Assembly (NCBI GenBank): GCA_904501865.1
Contig: CAJGCF010000024.1
Location: forward strand, 1 to 20,306
DNA from: an uncultured Clostridia bacterium
Lineage (GTDB): Bacteria; Bacillota; Clostridia; Oscillospirales; CAG-272
Length of the DNA stretch: 20,306 nt
Reading direction: 5' to 3'
Each line of letters opens with the position of its first letter. Within the stretch, counting starts at the first letter, position 1. Below the pieces are notes generated by a model. The model was not told where the DNA came from. It ran no database searches and saw only the letters and a list, made by a program, of their open reading frames with translations. The translations under genes and the position numbers were made by a program. This document shows, one piece after another, positions 1 through 7,818 of the stretch.

Positions 1-19
1 ATTCGTGGCAAACAGATAG

Positions 20-53
20 AAAGAACCCCCGAAAACCCAGTGTTTTCGGGGGT
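20..53 (-). terminator. Intrinsic terminator of rplM-rpsI
   Basis: A perfect 12-bp stem (25-36 pairing with 42-53, GC-rich at its base) closes a 5-nt loop. Read on the minus strand it is followed by a T-rich tail, TCTTTCT. It begins 15 bases after the rpsI stop codon, so it ends the ribosomal protein transcript. Confidence 0.85.
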
Positions 54-68
54 GTTTTGAGAAAATAA

Positions 69-470
69 TTATCTCTTGGAGAACTGAGGAGCACGACGAG
101 CGCCCTTGAGTCCGTATTTCTTTCTTTCCTTCATACGAGGGTCTCTGGTGAGGAATCCCGCTGCCTTGAGAGCAGGACGGTAGTTCTCATCTGCGGCTAC
201 GAGAGCACGTGCTACTCCGTGACGGATAGCGCCTGCCTGTCCCGAGATACCGCCGCCGTTTACGTTAGCAACGATGTCAAACTTACCCATGGTTCCTGTT
301 ACGCCAAAGGGCTGGTTGATGATGAGCTTAAGAGTCTCAAGACCGAAATACTCATCTATGCTCTTACCGTTAATGGTTATATTGCCGCTGCCGGGATATA
401 CTCTTACACGAGCAACGGATTTCTTTCTTCTACCGGTTCCGTAGAAGTAGGGCTTTGCACTTGTATACAT
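69..470 (-). CDS. rpsI: 30S ribosomal protein S9 (uS9)
   Basis: This encodes uS9, a small-subunit protein whose C-terminal tail reaches the P-site tRNA in the decoding region. The 133-residue product is the usual length. It shows the family hallmarks: an N-terminal YGTGRRKKSVARV segment (about residues 10-22), the GGGISGQAGAIRHGVARAL stretch in the middle, and the basic C-terminal end with RAPQFSKR. The final arginine, which is near-universal, is present. The ATG at 470 has a GGAAGG ribosome binding site about ten bases upstream. It lies 26 bases behind rplM on the same strand, the standard bacterial pairing, and shares the rplM promoter and the terminator near 36. Identification is secure. 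Confidence 0.98.
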   Translation of the reverse strand: MYTSAKPYFYGTGRRKKSVARVRVYPGSGNITINGKSIDEYFGLETLKLIINQPFGVTGTMGKFDIVANVNGGGISGQAGAIRHGVARALVAADENYRPALKAAGFLTRDPRMKERKKYGLKGARRAPQFSKR

Positions 471-496
471 GACTTTACTTCCTTCCTTTCTTCAGA

Positions 497-925
497 TTAA
501 AACTCGTAGGTCTCAGGCTTCTGAGCCGCGTGATTATGAGCTTCGCCTGCGTAAACCTTGAGTCTGGTGAAAGCTGCTCTTCCGAGAGAGTTCTTGGGAA
601 GCATGCCCTTAACTGCTGTTTCCATAGCAAACTCAGGCTTCTCAGCCATGATCTTCTTGTACTGTACGCTCTTAAGGCCGCCGATGTAGCCGGAGTGTCT
701 CTGATAGTACTTCTGCTCAAGCTTCTTACCTGTGAGAACTGCCTTGTCAGCGTTTACAACGATAACGAAATTTCCACAGTCAACGTGGGGGGTAAATTCG
801 GGAGCGTTCTTTCCGCGGAGAAGGTCTGCAACAACAACTGCAGTTCTACCCATAGGCTTACCTGCTGCGTCGATAACATACCACTTGCGGACAACTGCCT
901 CTTTTTTCTGCATAAATGTAGACAT
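497..925 (-). CDS. rplM: 50S ribosomal protein L13 (uL13)
   Basis: This encodes uL13, an early-assembling large-subunit protein. Recognisable segments are KWYVIDAAGKPMGRTAV near the start, the HVDCGNFVIVVNADK block, YYQRHSGYIGG, and MLPKNSLGR in the C-terminal half. The reading frame is open from an ATG at 934, but I place the start at the ATG at 925. The GGAGG at 935-939 directly abuts the upstream ATG, with zero spacing, whereas it lies nine bases from the ATG at 925. The resulting product (MSTFMQKK...) has 142 residues, the usual L13 length. It is first in a two-gene operon with rpsI, under a consensus promoter at 976-1004, with an untranslated leader of only about 40 bases. There is thus no room for a long autoregulatory L13 leader like that of Bacillus. 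Confidence 0.97.
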   Translation of the reverse strand: MSTFMQKKEAVVRKWYVIDAAGKPMGRTAVVVADLLRGKNAPEFTPHVDCGNFVIVVNADKAVLTGKKLEQKYYQRHSGYIGGLKSVQYKKIMAEKPEFAMETAVKGMLPKNSLGRAAFTRLKVYAGEAHNHAAQKPETYEF

Positions 926-934
926 TTTTGTCAT

Positions 935-939
935 CCTCC
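935..939 (-). promoter_or_regulatory. rplM ribosome binding site (decides start)
   Basis: GGAGG on the minus strand. It touches the ATG at 932-934 and is nine bases from the ATG at 923-925, so only the downstream ATG has workable spacing. Confidence 0.85.
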
Positions 940-975
940 AAATAAAATATGAGTAATCTTTTTTTAACCTTGGAT

Positions 976-1004
976 ATTATACCACAAGGGATTTTGTTTG
1001 TCAA
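976..1004 (-). promoter_or_regulatory. rplM-rpsI promoter, full consensus
   Basis: On the minus strand the -35 hexamer TTGACA (999-1004) and the -10 hexamer TATAAT (976-981) both match the housekeeping sigma consensus exactly and are separated by 17 bases. Three A-tracts at 1009-1014, 1019-1025 and 1028-1034 lie just upstream of the -35 box, where an UP element would be. This fits a strong ribosomal promoter. Confidence 0.92.
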
Positions 1005-1240
1005 TACCTTTTTTGAAATTTTTTTCGTTTTTTTGATTTATCATTTGTAAAGCTCTCATTTTCTCGTTTTTTCTCGTTTTTTTGATGTGTTTGCTTTCAA
1101 ATGATATTTAAAAATTTTTTCATTTTCTTATATTTTTCTCAAAAATGTGCGGTTGTGTGATATTTAGGTGTTTATCAATCATAAATTTAAAGCGTGGGAG
1201 CTCATTTTAAATATCATAAAAGTACGGAGGTAAAATCTGA
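1005..1240. other. AT-rich spacer with phased A/T tracts
   Basis: No gene is visible between rplM and the S1-domain gene. The stretch holds T-runs on the plus strand at 1009-1014, 1019-1025, 1028-1034, 1059-1062, 1067-1072 and 1077-1083, spaced about one helical turn apart in two groups. It also holds an exact tandem copy of TTCTCGTTTT (1061-1080), a repeated 13-mer (1025-1037 and 1074-1086), and a 13-base inverted repeat (1101-1113 and 1205-1217). A weak plus-strand promoter guess is TTGATG (1082-1087), 17 bases, TATTTA (1105-1110); I do not rely on it. Confidence 0.6.
1101..1217. repeat. 13-base inverted repeat before S1-domain gene
   Basis: ATGATATTTAAAA (1101-1113) and its exact reverse complement (1205-1217) flank a 91-base spacer. 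The right arm ends eight bases before the GGAGG ribosome binding site. The nine-base core TGATATTTA recurs between the arms, near 1158. It could be an operator pair or a long-range stem in the leader, but the region is very AT-rich and chance is possible. Confidence 0.4.
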
Positions 1241-2200
1241 ATGGCAAACACGTATAAGCCTGAGGGACTTATTTTGGGAACACCGCAAAATCGCGAGCTT
1301 TTGGCATCGGGCAGATCCGGGCTCGAGCGCGCGATGAGCAACGATATAATTATGGAAAGCACCGCTCTTCTCTGCGACAAGGATATGAATATTCACGTGG
1401 ACCTCCGTGGGATTACGGGTATAATTCCAAAGGAAGAGGTCTGTCTGTGCAAAGACGGCGAGGAGATGAAGGACATAGCCGTTATAACGCGCGTCGGAAA
1501 GCCTATATGCTTTAAGGTACTATCTATAAAGGAGATAAACGGTCGTCCCGTGGCGTATCTGTCACGCAGAGCGGCACAAATGGAATGCAAGCGCAATTAC
1601 ATATCTAATCTTATCCCCGGAGATATCATTTGCTCCCGTGTTACTCATCTTGAGGGATTTGGGGCATTTGTTGACATAGGCTGCGGTATAATTTCCTTGT
1701 TGTCCGTGGATTGCATATCTGTTTCGCGCTTTTCTCATCCACGTGACAGACTTTACTGCGGAATGGTCATAAACACTGTGGTCAAGTCCATTGACGAGGA
1801 GAAGGACAGGATTTTTGTTTCTATGAGAGAGCTTCTCGGCACGTGGCAGGAGAACGCTGACTTATTTGCCCCCGGGCAGACTGTAGCGGGTATCATCAGA
1901 AGTGTTGAGAGCTACGGGGTTTTCGTTGAGCTTACACCAAATCTCGCAGGACTTGCAGAAATACGCGACGATATTCCTTTCTTGCGCGACGGAGACGCGG
2001 TGGGTCGTCTCGCCGCTGTATATATAAAAAGTATTATTCCCGAGAGAATGAAAATAAAATTGGTGCTCGTAGACGCGTACAAGGGCGACGTAGCGTCATC
2101 GGGACTTGAGTATTTTGTGGACTGTGAAAAGATATCACACCTTCACAGCTGGAGATATTCTCCCCCCTCTTGCTCAAAGATAATAGAGACGGTATTTTAA
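1241..2200 (+). CDS. S1-domain RNA-binding protein, ribosomal S1-like
   Basis: The 319-residue product is built of S1-type OB-fold repeats, which bind single-stranded RNA. Repeat 1 (about 35-112) is degenerate but keeps GIIPKEEV. Repeat 2 (about 123-196) has the clear S1 signature PGDIICSRVTHLEGFGAFVD. Repeat 3 (about 207-278) has PGQTVAGIIRSVESYGVFVE and NLAGLAEI. The tail ends in WRYSPP and IETVF. It resembles the short proteins annotated as ribosomal protein S1 in Clostridia, which probably help mRNA binding. With three repeats it is shorter than the four-repeat Firmicute or six-repeat proteobacterial S1, so I leave the gene symbol blank. The ATG is preceded by GGAGG at 1226-1230 with ten-base spacing. 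It is transcribed alone, divergently from rplM. Confidence 0.85.
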   Translation: MANTYKPEGLILGTPQNRELLASGRSGLERAMSNDIIMESTALLCDKDMNIHVDLRGITGIIPKEEVCLCKDGEEMKDIAVITRVGKPICFKVLSIKEINGRPVAYLSRRAAQMECKRNYISNLIPGDIICSRVTHLEGFGAFVDIGCGIISLLSVDCISVSRFSHPRDRLYCGMVINTVVKSIDEEKDRIFVSMRELLGTWQENADLFAPGQTVAGIIRSVESYGVFVELTPNLAGLAEIRDDIPFLRDGDAVGRLAAVYIKSIIPERMKIKLVLVDAYKGDVASSGLEYFVDCEKISHLHSWRYSPPSCSKIIETVF

Positions 2201-2208
2201 GAAAATAT

Positions 2209-2250
2209 TGCGGCATATCCCTATCGGGTTGTGCCGCATATTCTCATTTA
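2209..2250 (+). terminator. Probable terminator of S1-domain gene
   Basis: A seven-base stem, TGCGGCA (2209-2215) with TGCCGCA (2232-2238), encloses a smaller CCC/GGG stem and is followed by TATTCTCATTTA. The T-run is interrupted, so termination may be partial. Confidence 0.5.
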
Positions 2251-2327
2251 CTTAATAGAAGATGAGTGCTCAGGGGAAGATTCTTTTACTATTTATATAT
2301 TATTAATATCTTCTTTGAAAATTTCCC

Positions 2328-2356
2328 TTGACAAAATGCGACCGACGTGATATAAT
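2328..2356 (+). promoter_or_regulatory. Solute-binding protein promoter, full consensus
   Basis: TTGACA (2328-2333), a 17-base spacer and TATAAT (2351-2356) match the consensus exactly. The predicted leader is about 110 bases, AT-rich, with AATTTAAAAT occurring twice and no convincing hairpin. Confidence 0.92.
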
Positions 2357-2475
2357 TATCGTGTCAATTAATTTTTGTTTGCATTTTTTGAATTATTGTT
2401 GTGTTTCAATTTAAAATTTATCTTTTAACAAAATTTAAAATCAGCAAAAACCAGATACAGAAAGGATAACGCAAA

Positions 2476-3945
2476 ATGAAACCCTATTGGAGAATTTTGA
2501 CGCTGCTCCTTACTCTTGTTCTCGCCCTTTCAATGTTCGTGGGCTGTAACTCAGAGGAGGAAGAATCAGAGACCTTTGAGGAGGAGACCGACGATGGCTC
2601 CGCGGTAGATTACTTCCCCGACATTGACAAGAAAAATTACAACAGTAAGGTGTATATGTACGTTTTGGGTGACTCTAACCCTAACGAATATTACATTATC
2701 GAAGAAGATAAGAACGACGGAAGCCCTATGGCTGAGGCTATCTACAACCGTCAGCTTAAGATACAGAGATATCTCGGTGCAGAGATAGTTAAAGCTTCTG
2801 TCCCCTCGGGAACCAACCACACTAACTACACCGAGCTTTTGAAGACTGCTGTAAAGAACAAGGACGGCTCGCTTGATATTTTGGTAACACACGTTAATAG
2901 TGGTGTGTCCGCTCTTATCTCCGAGGGTTATCTGTACGACCTTACCGAGCTTAATTCCATAGATCTTGATGCTGAATACTGGAACCAGGAATTTATGCAG
3001 TCGCTTGAGCTCAACGGACATCAATATCTCGGATTCAGCGACTATAACATTCTCTACACTTACGTAGTTGCATTCAATAAAAAAATGATGGCTCAGTACG
3101 AGGGAAGCCTTGATAAGTCCGCTTATCAGCTTGTAAAGGATTATGAGTGGACTTGGGATGAGCTAATCGCTCTTGCAAACCTTGTTTATATTGATAACGG
3201 TGACGGTAAAAAGTCTGTTGAGGACACTTACGGCATCACCGGTTGCCAGTGGGTTTCCTTCTGCGGAATCCTTCAGGCTTCAGATGTAAACATGGTTGAG
3301 ATGGACGAGAGTGGCAACTACAAGGTAGTTGCTAATAGCGACCGAAACTTCGAAAGAACAGAGATTCTTGTAAATAAGATAAAGAACCTTGCAAAATCAA
3401 ATAGCTCTTACTTTGATTATCAGAAAACTGGTAACCCCAATGTGCCTCTCACATCGGAAAGAACTCTGATGCAGTTTGCAGCTACCATCTCTCTTGATGA
3501 CTTCCTTGATTATAACTTAGAGTTTGGTGTGCTTCCCTATCCTATGTATGACGTTGAGCAGGGCAAGGACGCGGGATATCGCGGACTTCAGTGGGGCGGA
3601 TACATAACGGTTCCCTCATATACGAAGAATATCACTATGGTTGGTGAAACGCTTGAGCTTCTTGCTTATTACGCAGAGCCCGTCAAGATAACTTATTACG
3701 AAAAGCTTCTGGGCAAGCAGGTTGCGGATATGCCTGATGATGCCGCTATGCTTAATATCGTCTGGAATAGCGTCTGCACAGACTTCGGTCAGACCTTCAA
3801 TGGTGTCGGCGGATCCTCTGGAATCTGTTACCTCATTCCTACTCTTACTCACGTAAATGCGAATCAGGGCTTGAGCTCGTATTTTGCATCCACAGTAAGC
3901 AGCGTAAACAACGGTATCACAAAGTTTTTAAAAGGTCTTAAATAA
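2476..3945 (+). CDS. Extracellular solute-binding lipoprotein (ABC type)
   Basis: The 489-residue product looks like a family 1-type extracellular substrate-binding protein. Residues 1-23 form a lipoprotein signal peptide: a basic start (KPYWR), a leucine-rich core and lipobox FVGC, with Cys24 as the predicted lipidated residue. An acidic low-complexity linker (EEEESETFEEETDD) follows, then the globular domain. Segments such as YDLTELNSIDLDAEYWNQ, YEWTWDELIALA and the late pattern with TLELLAYYAEPV are typical of these binding proteins. It would sit on the outer face of the membrane and deliver a ligand, probably a sugar or oligosaccharide, to an ABC importer. No permease or ATPase gene is nearby, so the ligand cannot be inferred from context. 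An AAAGGA site about ten bases upstream supports the ATG. The strong promoter suggests high expression. Confidence 0.82.
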   Translation: MKPYWRILTLLLTLVLALSMFVGCNSEEEESETFEEETDDGSAVDYFPDIDKKNYNSKVYMYVLGDSNPNEYYIIEEDKNDGSPMAEAIYNRQLKIQRYLGAEIVKASVPSGTNHTNYTELLKTAVKNKDGSLDILVTHVNSGVSALISEGYLYDLTELNSIDLDAEYWNQEFMQSLELNGHQYLGFSDYNILYTYVVAFNKKMMAQYEGSLDKSAYQLVKDYEWTWDELIALANLVYIDNGDGKKSVEDTYGITGCQWVSFCGILQASDVNMVEMDESGNYKVVANSDRNFERTEILVNKIKNLAKSNSSYFDYQKTGNPNVPLTSERTLMQFAATISLDDFLDYNLEFGVLPYPMYDVEQGKDAGYRGLQWGGYITVPSYTKNITMVGETLELLAYYAEPVKITYYEKLLGKQVADMPDDAAMLNIVWNSVCTDFGQTFNGVGGSSGICYLIPTLTHVNANQGLSSYFASTVSSVNNGITKFLKGLK

Positions 3946-3955
3946 AGACAATGTT

Positions 3956-3987
3956 AAAGCAGGTTGGCTGGCCAACCTGCTTTTTTA
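3956..3987 (+). terminator. Terminator between solute-binding gene and pcrA
   Basis: AAAGCAGGTTGG (3956-3967) pairs with CCAACCTGCTTT (3972-3983) around a CTGG loop. On the plus strand it runs into TTTTTTATATTTTC. The two genes converge here, and the pcrA stop codon (3985-3987) overlaps the tail. In the minus direction the tail is less T-rich, so termination of pcrA may be weaker. Confidence 0.85.
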
Positions 3988-6423
3988 TATTTTCTTTAGT
4001 CTGGCATAGGTCGCCATAAGCTTTTTGGTGCCTGCGGTGTCAAACATGACCTCATACAGAACATCTGCACCCATTGACCGCGCGGAAAGTATTTCTCCGT
4101 CGCCGAACGTCATATGCCTAACTCTGTCTCCCGGAGAGAAGGTCTCCGTGGGCTCATTTCTTTTTTTATTAAATATAGGCTTGCCTACCGTTGCCTCGTC
4201 TCCTACAGTGACAGTCTTTTTAACCTGTTTTGCAGTGCCATATGAGCCGTAATATTCCGTATCTCTGAAATACACCTTGGCTCCACTGTTTTTGGCGCCG
4301 CCGTACATTCCGTTATAATCGTCAGCACGTCTTTCAACGTATAGCTCGGGTATTTCGGTCACAAAGCGAGATAACGGATTATACTGCGTTTGTCCGTAGA
4401 GAAGTCTTGACTTTGTGTGAAGGATATACACCTGCTCCTTGGCGCGAGTGAGCGCAACATATGCAAGTCTTCTCTCCTCCTCCATGTCCTCGTCGCTACC
4501 CACCATAGTCTGCATGCCCGGAAAAATTCCATCTTCAAATCCTGGGATCATTACTATCGGAAACTCAAGTCCCTTGGCACTATGTATAGTCATAAGAACC
4601 ACGGCATCGGCAGTATCATCATATCTGTCTACGTCCGCCACAAGAGCGTTTTCCTCAAGGAATCCCATAAGCGTGGGCGTTTCATTGTTGTTAACGTACT
4701 CTATGATGCTTGACTTAAATTCGTCAAGGTTATCAAGTCTGTCTTTTTCTTCCTCGCCAGCGGCAACCAAGGCATCTCGGTATCCGCTTTCCTCAAGCAC
4801 CGCGTCAAATAGGTCGGGGAGGCTCAGGTGTGCCGCCTTTACGGTAAGAGCGTTTATAAGCTGTGCAAAGCCTTCAAGAATATCCGAGCTCCTCGACAGA
4901 GCCGTATATTCACTCGCGTTTTCAATGACCTCAAACATAGAGCATTCCTGCTCCGCCGCTATCTGAGCCACGGCACTGATAGTTCTCTCTCCTATCTTAC
5001 GCTTGGGCTCGTTAATTATGCGCAAAAGCCTCTCTTTGTCGCTATGATTGGCGATAAGCTGAAGATATGCGACGATATCCCTTATCTCTTTACGGTCGGA
5101 GAATCTTACGCCGCCAAGCATTCTGTACGGAATAGCGCTCTTGGCAAGCGCGCGCTCGATACTGCTTGATTGTGCGTTGTTTCGGTAAAGGATAGCAAAA
5201 TCTTTATATTTTCTGCCCTGCTTTGCTACCGCTTTATATACTGTGTCGACTATCTCCTTTGCCTCGAGATTCTGGTCATCAAGGCGTATTACTTTTATCT
5301 TCTCACCCTTAGCTCCCGCGGTCCACAGATTCTTGCCTTTTCTGCCCTTATTGTTTGCTATAACGGCATTGGCGGCGTCCAAAATGGTAGAGGTCGAGCG
5401 ATAATTCTGCTCAAGCTTTATGACCTTGGCATCTGAAAAGGTAGTATCAAAGTTGAGAATATTGCCGATAGTCGCTCCTCTGAATTTATATATTGACTGG
5501 TCGTCGTCTCCAACCACCATAAGATTGCGATGCTTGCCCGCTATCATAGAAGTGAGGACGAATTGCGCCTCGTTGGTGTCTTGATACTCGTCAACGCACA
5601 CGTATCTGAATTTTCTTTGATAAAAATCAAGAATATCAGGCTCCTGTCTGAACAGGCGCACGGTATTCATAATTATATCGTCGAAATCCATAGCGTTTGA
5701 GCTTTTGAGTGTGCTTTGATATTCCGTGTATATTTTAGCAATCTTGGAAAGTCTGAAATCCGAACCTACCTCTGCCGCATACTGCTCGGGTGAAAGCAAT
5801 CTGTCCTTTGCGTGACTTATAGCAGTCATCACGCTCTTGACAGGAAAGTTCTTCTCGTCTATATAGCAACGCTTCATAGCCGAGCTTATTGCTTTTTTTG
5901 TGTCGTCCGCATCGTATATGGTGAATTGCGGCTTGTAGCCTATCTTTTCGGCGTTTACACGTAAAATACGCATACATACCGAATGGAAGGTGCCTGCCCA
6001 TATATCGTTTGCCGCCGCCTCGTCGTCAAGTGCCGCTGACAGTCTGTTTTTTATCTCATTTGCCGCTTTATTGGTAAAGGTTATGGCGAGAACTCTGTAA
6101 GGGGGACAAGGAGACAGAGCAAAATCCTGCAACATATCCTCTGCCGCAGACGTTCCGTCCTGCGCGAGAGCATCTTGCATCTCTTTTATGTATTCCTCGT
6201 CAAGAAATTCGGGGATTTCGTTGTTATAGTATGCGTTTCCGTATTTTACGATAAAGACCACCCTTTTTACAAGCACGGTAGTCTTTCCGCTACCTGCGCC
6301 CGCAAGAACGAGCAAAGGATCATTGACCGTATAAACGGCTTCCCTTTGCATCTCGTTGAGAGATGCGTAGCATTTATCAAAAAGCGCTCGCTTGAGCTGT
6401 AAATATTTTTCCTCTATGTTCAT
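3985..6423 (-). CDS. pcrA: UvrD/PcrA-type superfamily 1 DNA helicase
   Basis: This is an ATP-dependent 3'-5' DNA helicase of the UvrD/PcrA group, which acts in nucleotide excision repair, replication restart and clearing RecA filaments. All superfamily 1A motifs are visible in the 812-residue product: Q motif around LNEMQREAV (22-30), Walker A AGAGSGKT (41-48), Ia ITFTNKAA (114-121), Ib TFHS (145-148), II VDEYQDTN (277-284), III GDDDQSIYKFRG (305-316), IV LEQNYRST (337-344), V TIHSAKGLEFP (612-622) and VI VALTRAKEQ (656-664). The C-terminal end (FSPGDRVRHMTFGDGEIL onward) is the Tudor/SH3-like tail that binds RNA polymerase in PcrA. About 40 extra residues lie between Walker A and motif Ia (roughly 65-105). 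The gene starts 22 bases behind the membrane-protein gene upstream and has no visible promoter of its own. Confidence 0.93.
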   Translation of the reverse strand: MNIEEKYLQLKRALFDKCYASLNEMQREAVYTVNDPLLVLAGAGSGKTTVLVKRVVFIVKYGNAYYNNEIPEFLDEEYIKEMQDALAQDGTSAAEDMLQDFALSPCPPYRVLAITFTNKAANEIKNRLSAALDDEAAANDIWAGTFHSVCMRILRVNAEKIGYKPQFTIYDADDTKKAISSAMKRCYIDEKNFPVKSVMTAISHAKDRLLSPEQYAAEVGSDFRLSKIAKIYTEYQSTLKSSNAMDFDDIIMNTVRLFRQEPDILDFYQRKFRYVCVDEYQDTNEAQFVLTSMIAGKHRNLMVVGDDDQSIYKFRGATIGNILNFDTTFSDAKVIKLEQNYRSTSTILDAANAVIANNKGRKGKNLWTAGAKGEKIKVIRLDDQNLEAKEIVDTVYKAVAKQGRKYKDFAILYRNNAQSSSIERALAKSAIPYRMLGGVRFSDRKEIRDIVAYLQLIANHSDKERLLRIINEPKRKIGERTISAVAQIAAEQECSMFEVIENASEYTALSRSSDILEGFAQLINALTVKAAHLSLPDLFDAVLEESGYRDALVAAGEEEKDRLDNLDEFKSSIIEYVNNNETPTLMGFLEENALVADVDRYDDTADAVVLMTIHSAKGLEFPIVMIPGFEDGIFPGMQTMVGSDEDMEEERRLAYVALTRAKEQVYILHTKSRLLYGQTQYNPLSRFVTEIPELYVERRADDYNGMYGGAKNSGAKVYFRDTEYYGSYGTAKQVKKTVTVGDEATVGKPIFNKKRNEPTETFSPGDRVRHMTFGDGEILSARSMGADVLYEVMFDTAGTKKLMATYARLKKI

Positions 6424-6445
6424 GTTTTCCGTCCGTAAAGATTGA

Positions 6446-7795
6446 TTAGGTGTACATTCTGTAATTATGCTTTACAGAATCCTTTAAGCTACTGATAAGA
6501 TAGCATACCGCAAAGGCGAAGATAATGTTTATAGCGCCAGATATCATTGCCGAGTATGAGAAAAATCTGCCGTTATCGTAAAAAGGCAGCGCCCACACAT
6601 AATATATATTGCCAAGTCCCGACAAAACCGTCATCACAGAGCAGACAATACCACAAGCCTTAAATTTACGGCTTTCTAAGGCATATTCTTTTTGGGATGC
6701 GGCTTTCACTATGTCGGTGTGATTTTTATAAATATCGCGTATAATAAGCAACACGAGCGCAACTGTCACAATAAACACCACAGACTCGACTATATACAGA
6801 GCGAGCATAGAATAATACGCGTAGTACGCTCCGAGATCTTTTCTTATGGCATTTGGATAATACTGTGCAAAAAAGCTCTTGGTTGAGAGCCAAACGGCCA
6901 CGGATATCAACACCCCGACAGTAGCGGTAACCGCCGTCCATTTCCACTTTGGCGAATATTCCTTTATATATATCGCGCAAAGCAGCACCGTAGCGTAGAA
7001 AAGGAAGTCTGGTATCAGGTTTATATTATCCGAATAAAAATCAATGGATAAAATTATTGAAACGGATAAGGCGGTAAGTCCGACTGTGAGAACTCTCAAC
7101 GTATAAAACTGCGGGGTGCTTTCTGCCCTTTCAAGATAAGCGTGGGCAAGATTTGATATAAAGCTCTTGTCTGCCCTCACCTGCTTGCAGTAAGAGAGTG
7201 TTTTGACAAGCCATACCACAGACAGTGGAGTCACCAGAATAACGGCAATGGCTCTCAATATAGTCAAAAATTCATAGGGGTTATGAGATATAAGTCCCGT
7301 GAACTCGGGGAGAGCGCAAACGACGGTCTTGGCTATCACGAAAAACACCGTCAAGGCATACAGTTTTTCGGTAAGATTTGCGGATCTGCCACTCTTTTTT
7401 CTATGTACTGCCTCGCCGTCGTAAAATATGCCCAGGGACAAAAGCCCCTCAAACAAATTTTTGTACGCAGGTAATAGCACCGTTATCTCAAACACCGCAA
7501 ACACGAATACGAATATTAACGAGCCCATAGTCTGCTCACCCGAGGCAAAATGCTTATTGACTAACAGCATAGACGCAAATCGGGCTATGCTCAACACACA
7601 TGCCTTACGGAATCCGCAAAACGCCTCGCTTATGCGTGGATTAATATCCGCAAGGTTGATTATAGACATACATAGCAAAAAATAACCTATGAAATCAGGT
7701 AGGGGGTCAAGGAGTGACCAGGAGGGCTCAAAAAGCAACAAAAAAGCAAACGGCATAAGTGAAAATCCCATATTTTTATAAAGTCTGCCGTGCAT
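6446..7795 (-). CDS. Uncharacterised multi-span membrane protein (two-module)
   Basis: I do not recognise this family. The 449-residue product is very hydrophobic, with about 11-12 predicted membrane helices, short loops and no obvious catalytic motif or signal peptide. It appears to consist of two similar halves. Each half carries a PDF-x-x-Y helix (residues 33-38 and 262-267) followed some 15-18 residues later by a conserved proline. Each then has a basic cytoplasmic loop and ends in a pair of helices separated by a loop after ALP (about 161-163 in the first half). The neighbouring 249-residue protein looks like a single copy of this module. An AAGGAGG site (7804-7810) fixes the ATG, with eight-base spacing. 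It lies between that paralogue (23-base gap) and pcrA (22-base gap), so all are probably cotranscribed. Confidence 0.7.
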   Translation of the reverse strand: MHGRLYKNMGFSLMPFAFLLLFEPSWSLLDPLPDFIGYFLLCMSIINLADINPRISEAFCGFRKACVLSIARFASMLLVNKHFASGEQTMGSLIFVFVFAVFEITVLLPAYKNLFEGLLSLGIFYDGEAVHRKKSGRSANLTEKLYALTVFFVIAKTVVCALPEFTGLISHNPYEFLTILRAIAVILVTPLSVVWLVKTLSYCKQVRADKSFISNLAHAYLERAESTPQFYTLRVLTVGLTALSVSIILSIDFYSDNINLIPDFLFYATVLLCAIYIKEYSPKWKWTAVTATVGVLISVAVWLSTKSFFAQYYPNAIRKDLGAYYAYYSMLALYIVESVVFIVTVALVLLIIRDIYKNHTDIVKAASQKEYALESRKFKACGIVCSVMTVLSGLGNIYYVWALPFYDNGRFFSYSAMISGAINIIFAFAVCYLISSLKDSVKHNYRMYT

Positions 7796-7818
7796 TTGCG
7801 TCTCCTCCTTTCACAGAA

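Noticed and set aside
497..934. Longer rplM starting at the ATG at 934
   Set aside because: The GGAGG touches that ATG, leaving no spacing; the ATG at 925 has nine bases and gives the normal 142 residues.
530..952. 140-codon open frame on the plus strand
   Set aside because: It is antisense to rplM, has no ribosome binding site of note, and its protein shows no recognisable motif.
935..1004. Bacillus-type L13 leader RNA before rplM
   Set aside because: The predicted leader is only about 40 bases and has no strong hairpin.
1005..1240. CRISPR-like or satellite repeat
   Set aside because: The TTCTCGTTTT unit occurs only twice and the other copies are simple T-runs; there are no spacers.
2566..3024. 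152-codon open frame on the minus strand
   Set aside because: It is the complement of the solute-binding protein gene, with no promoter or family match.
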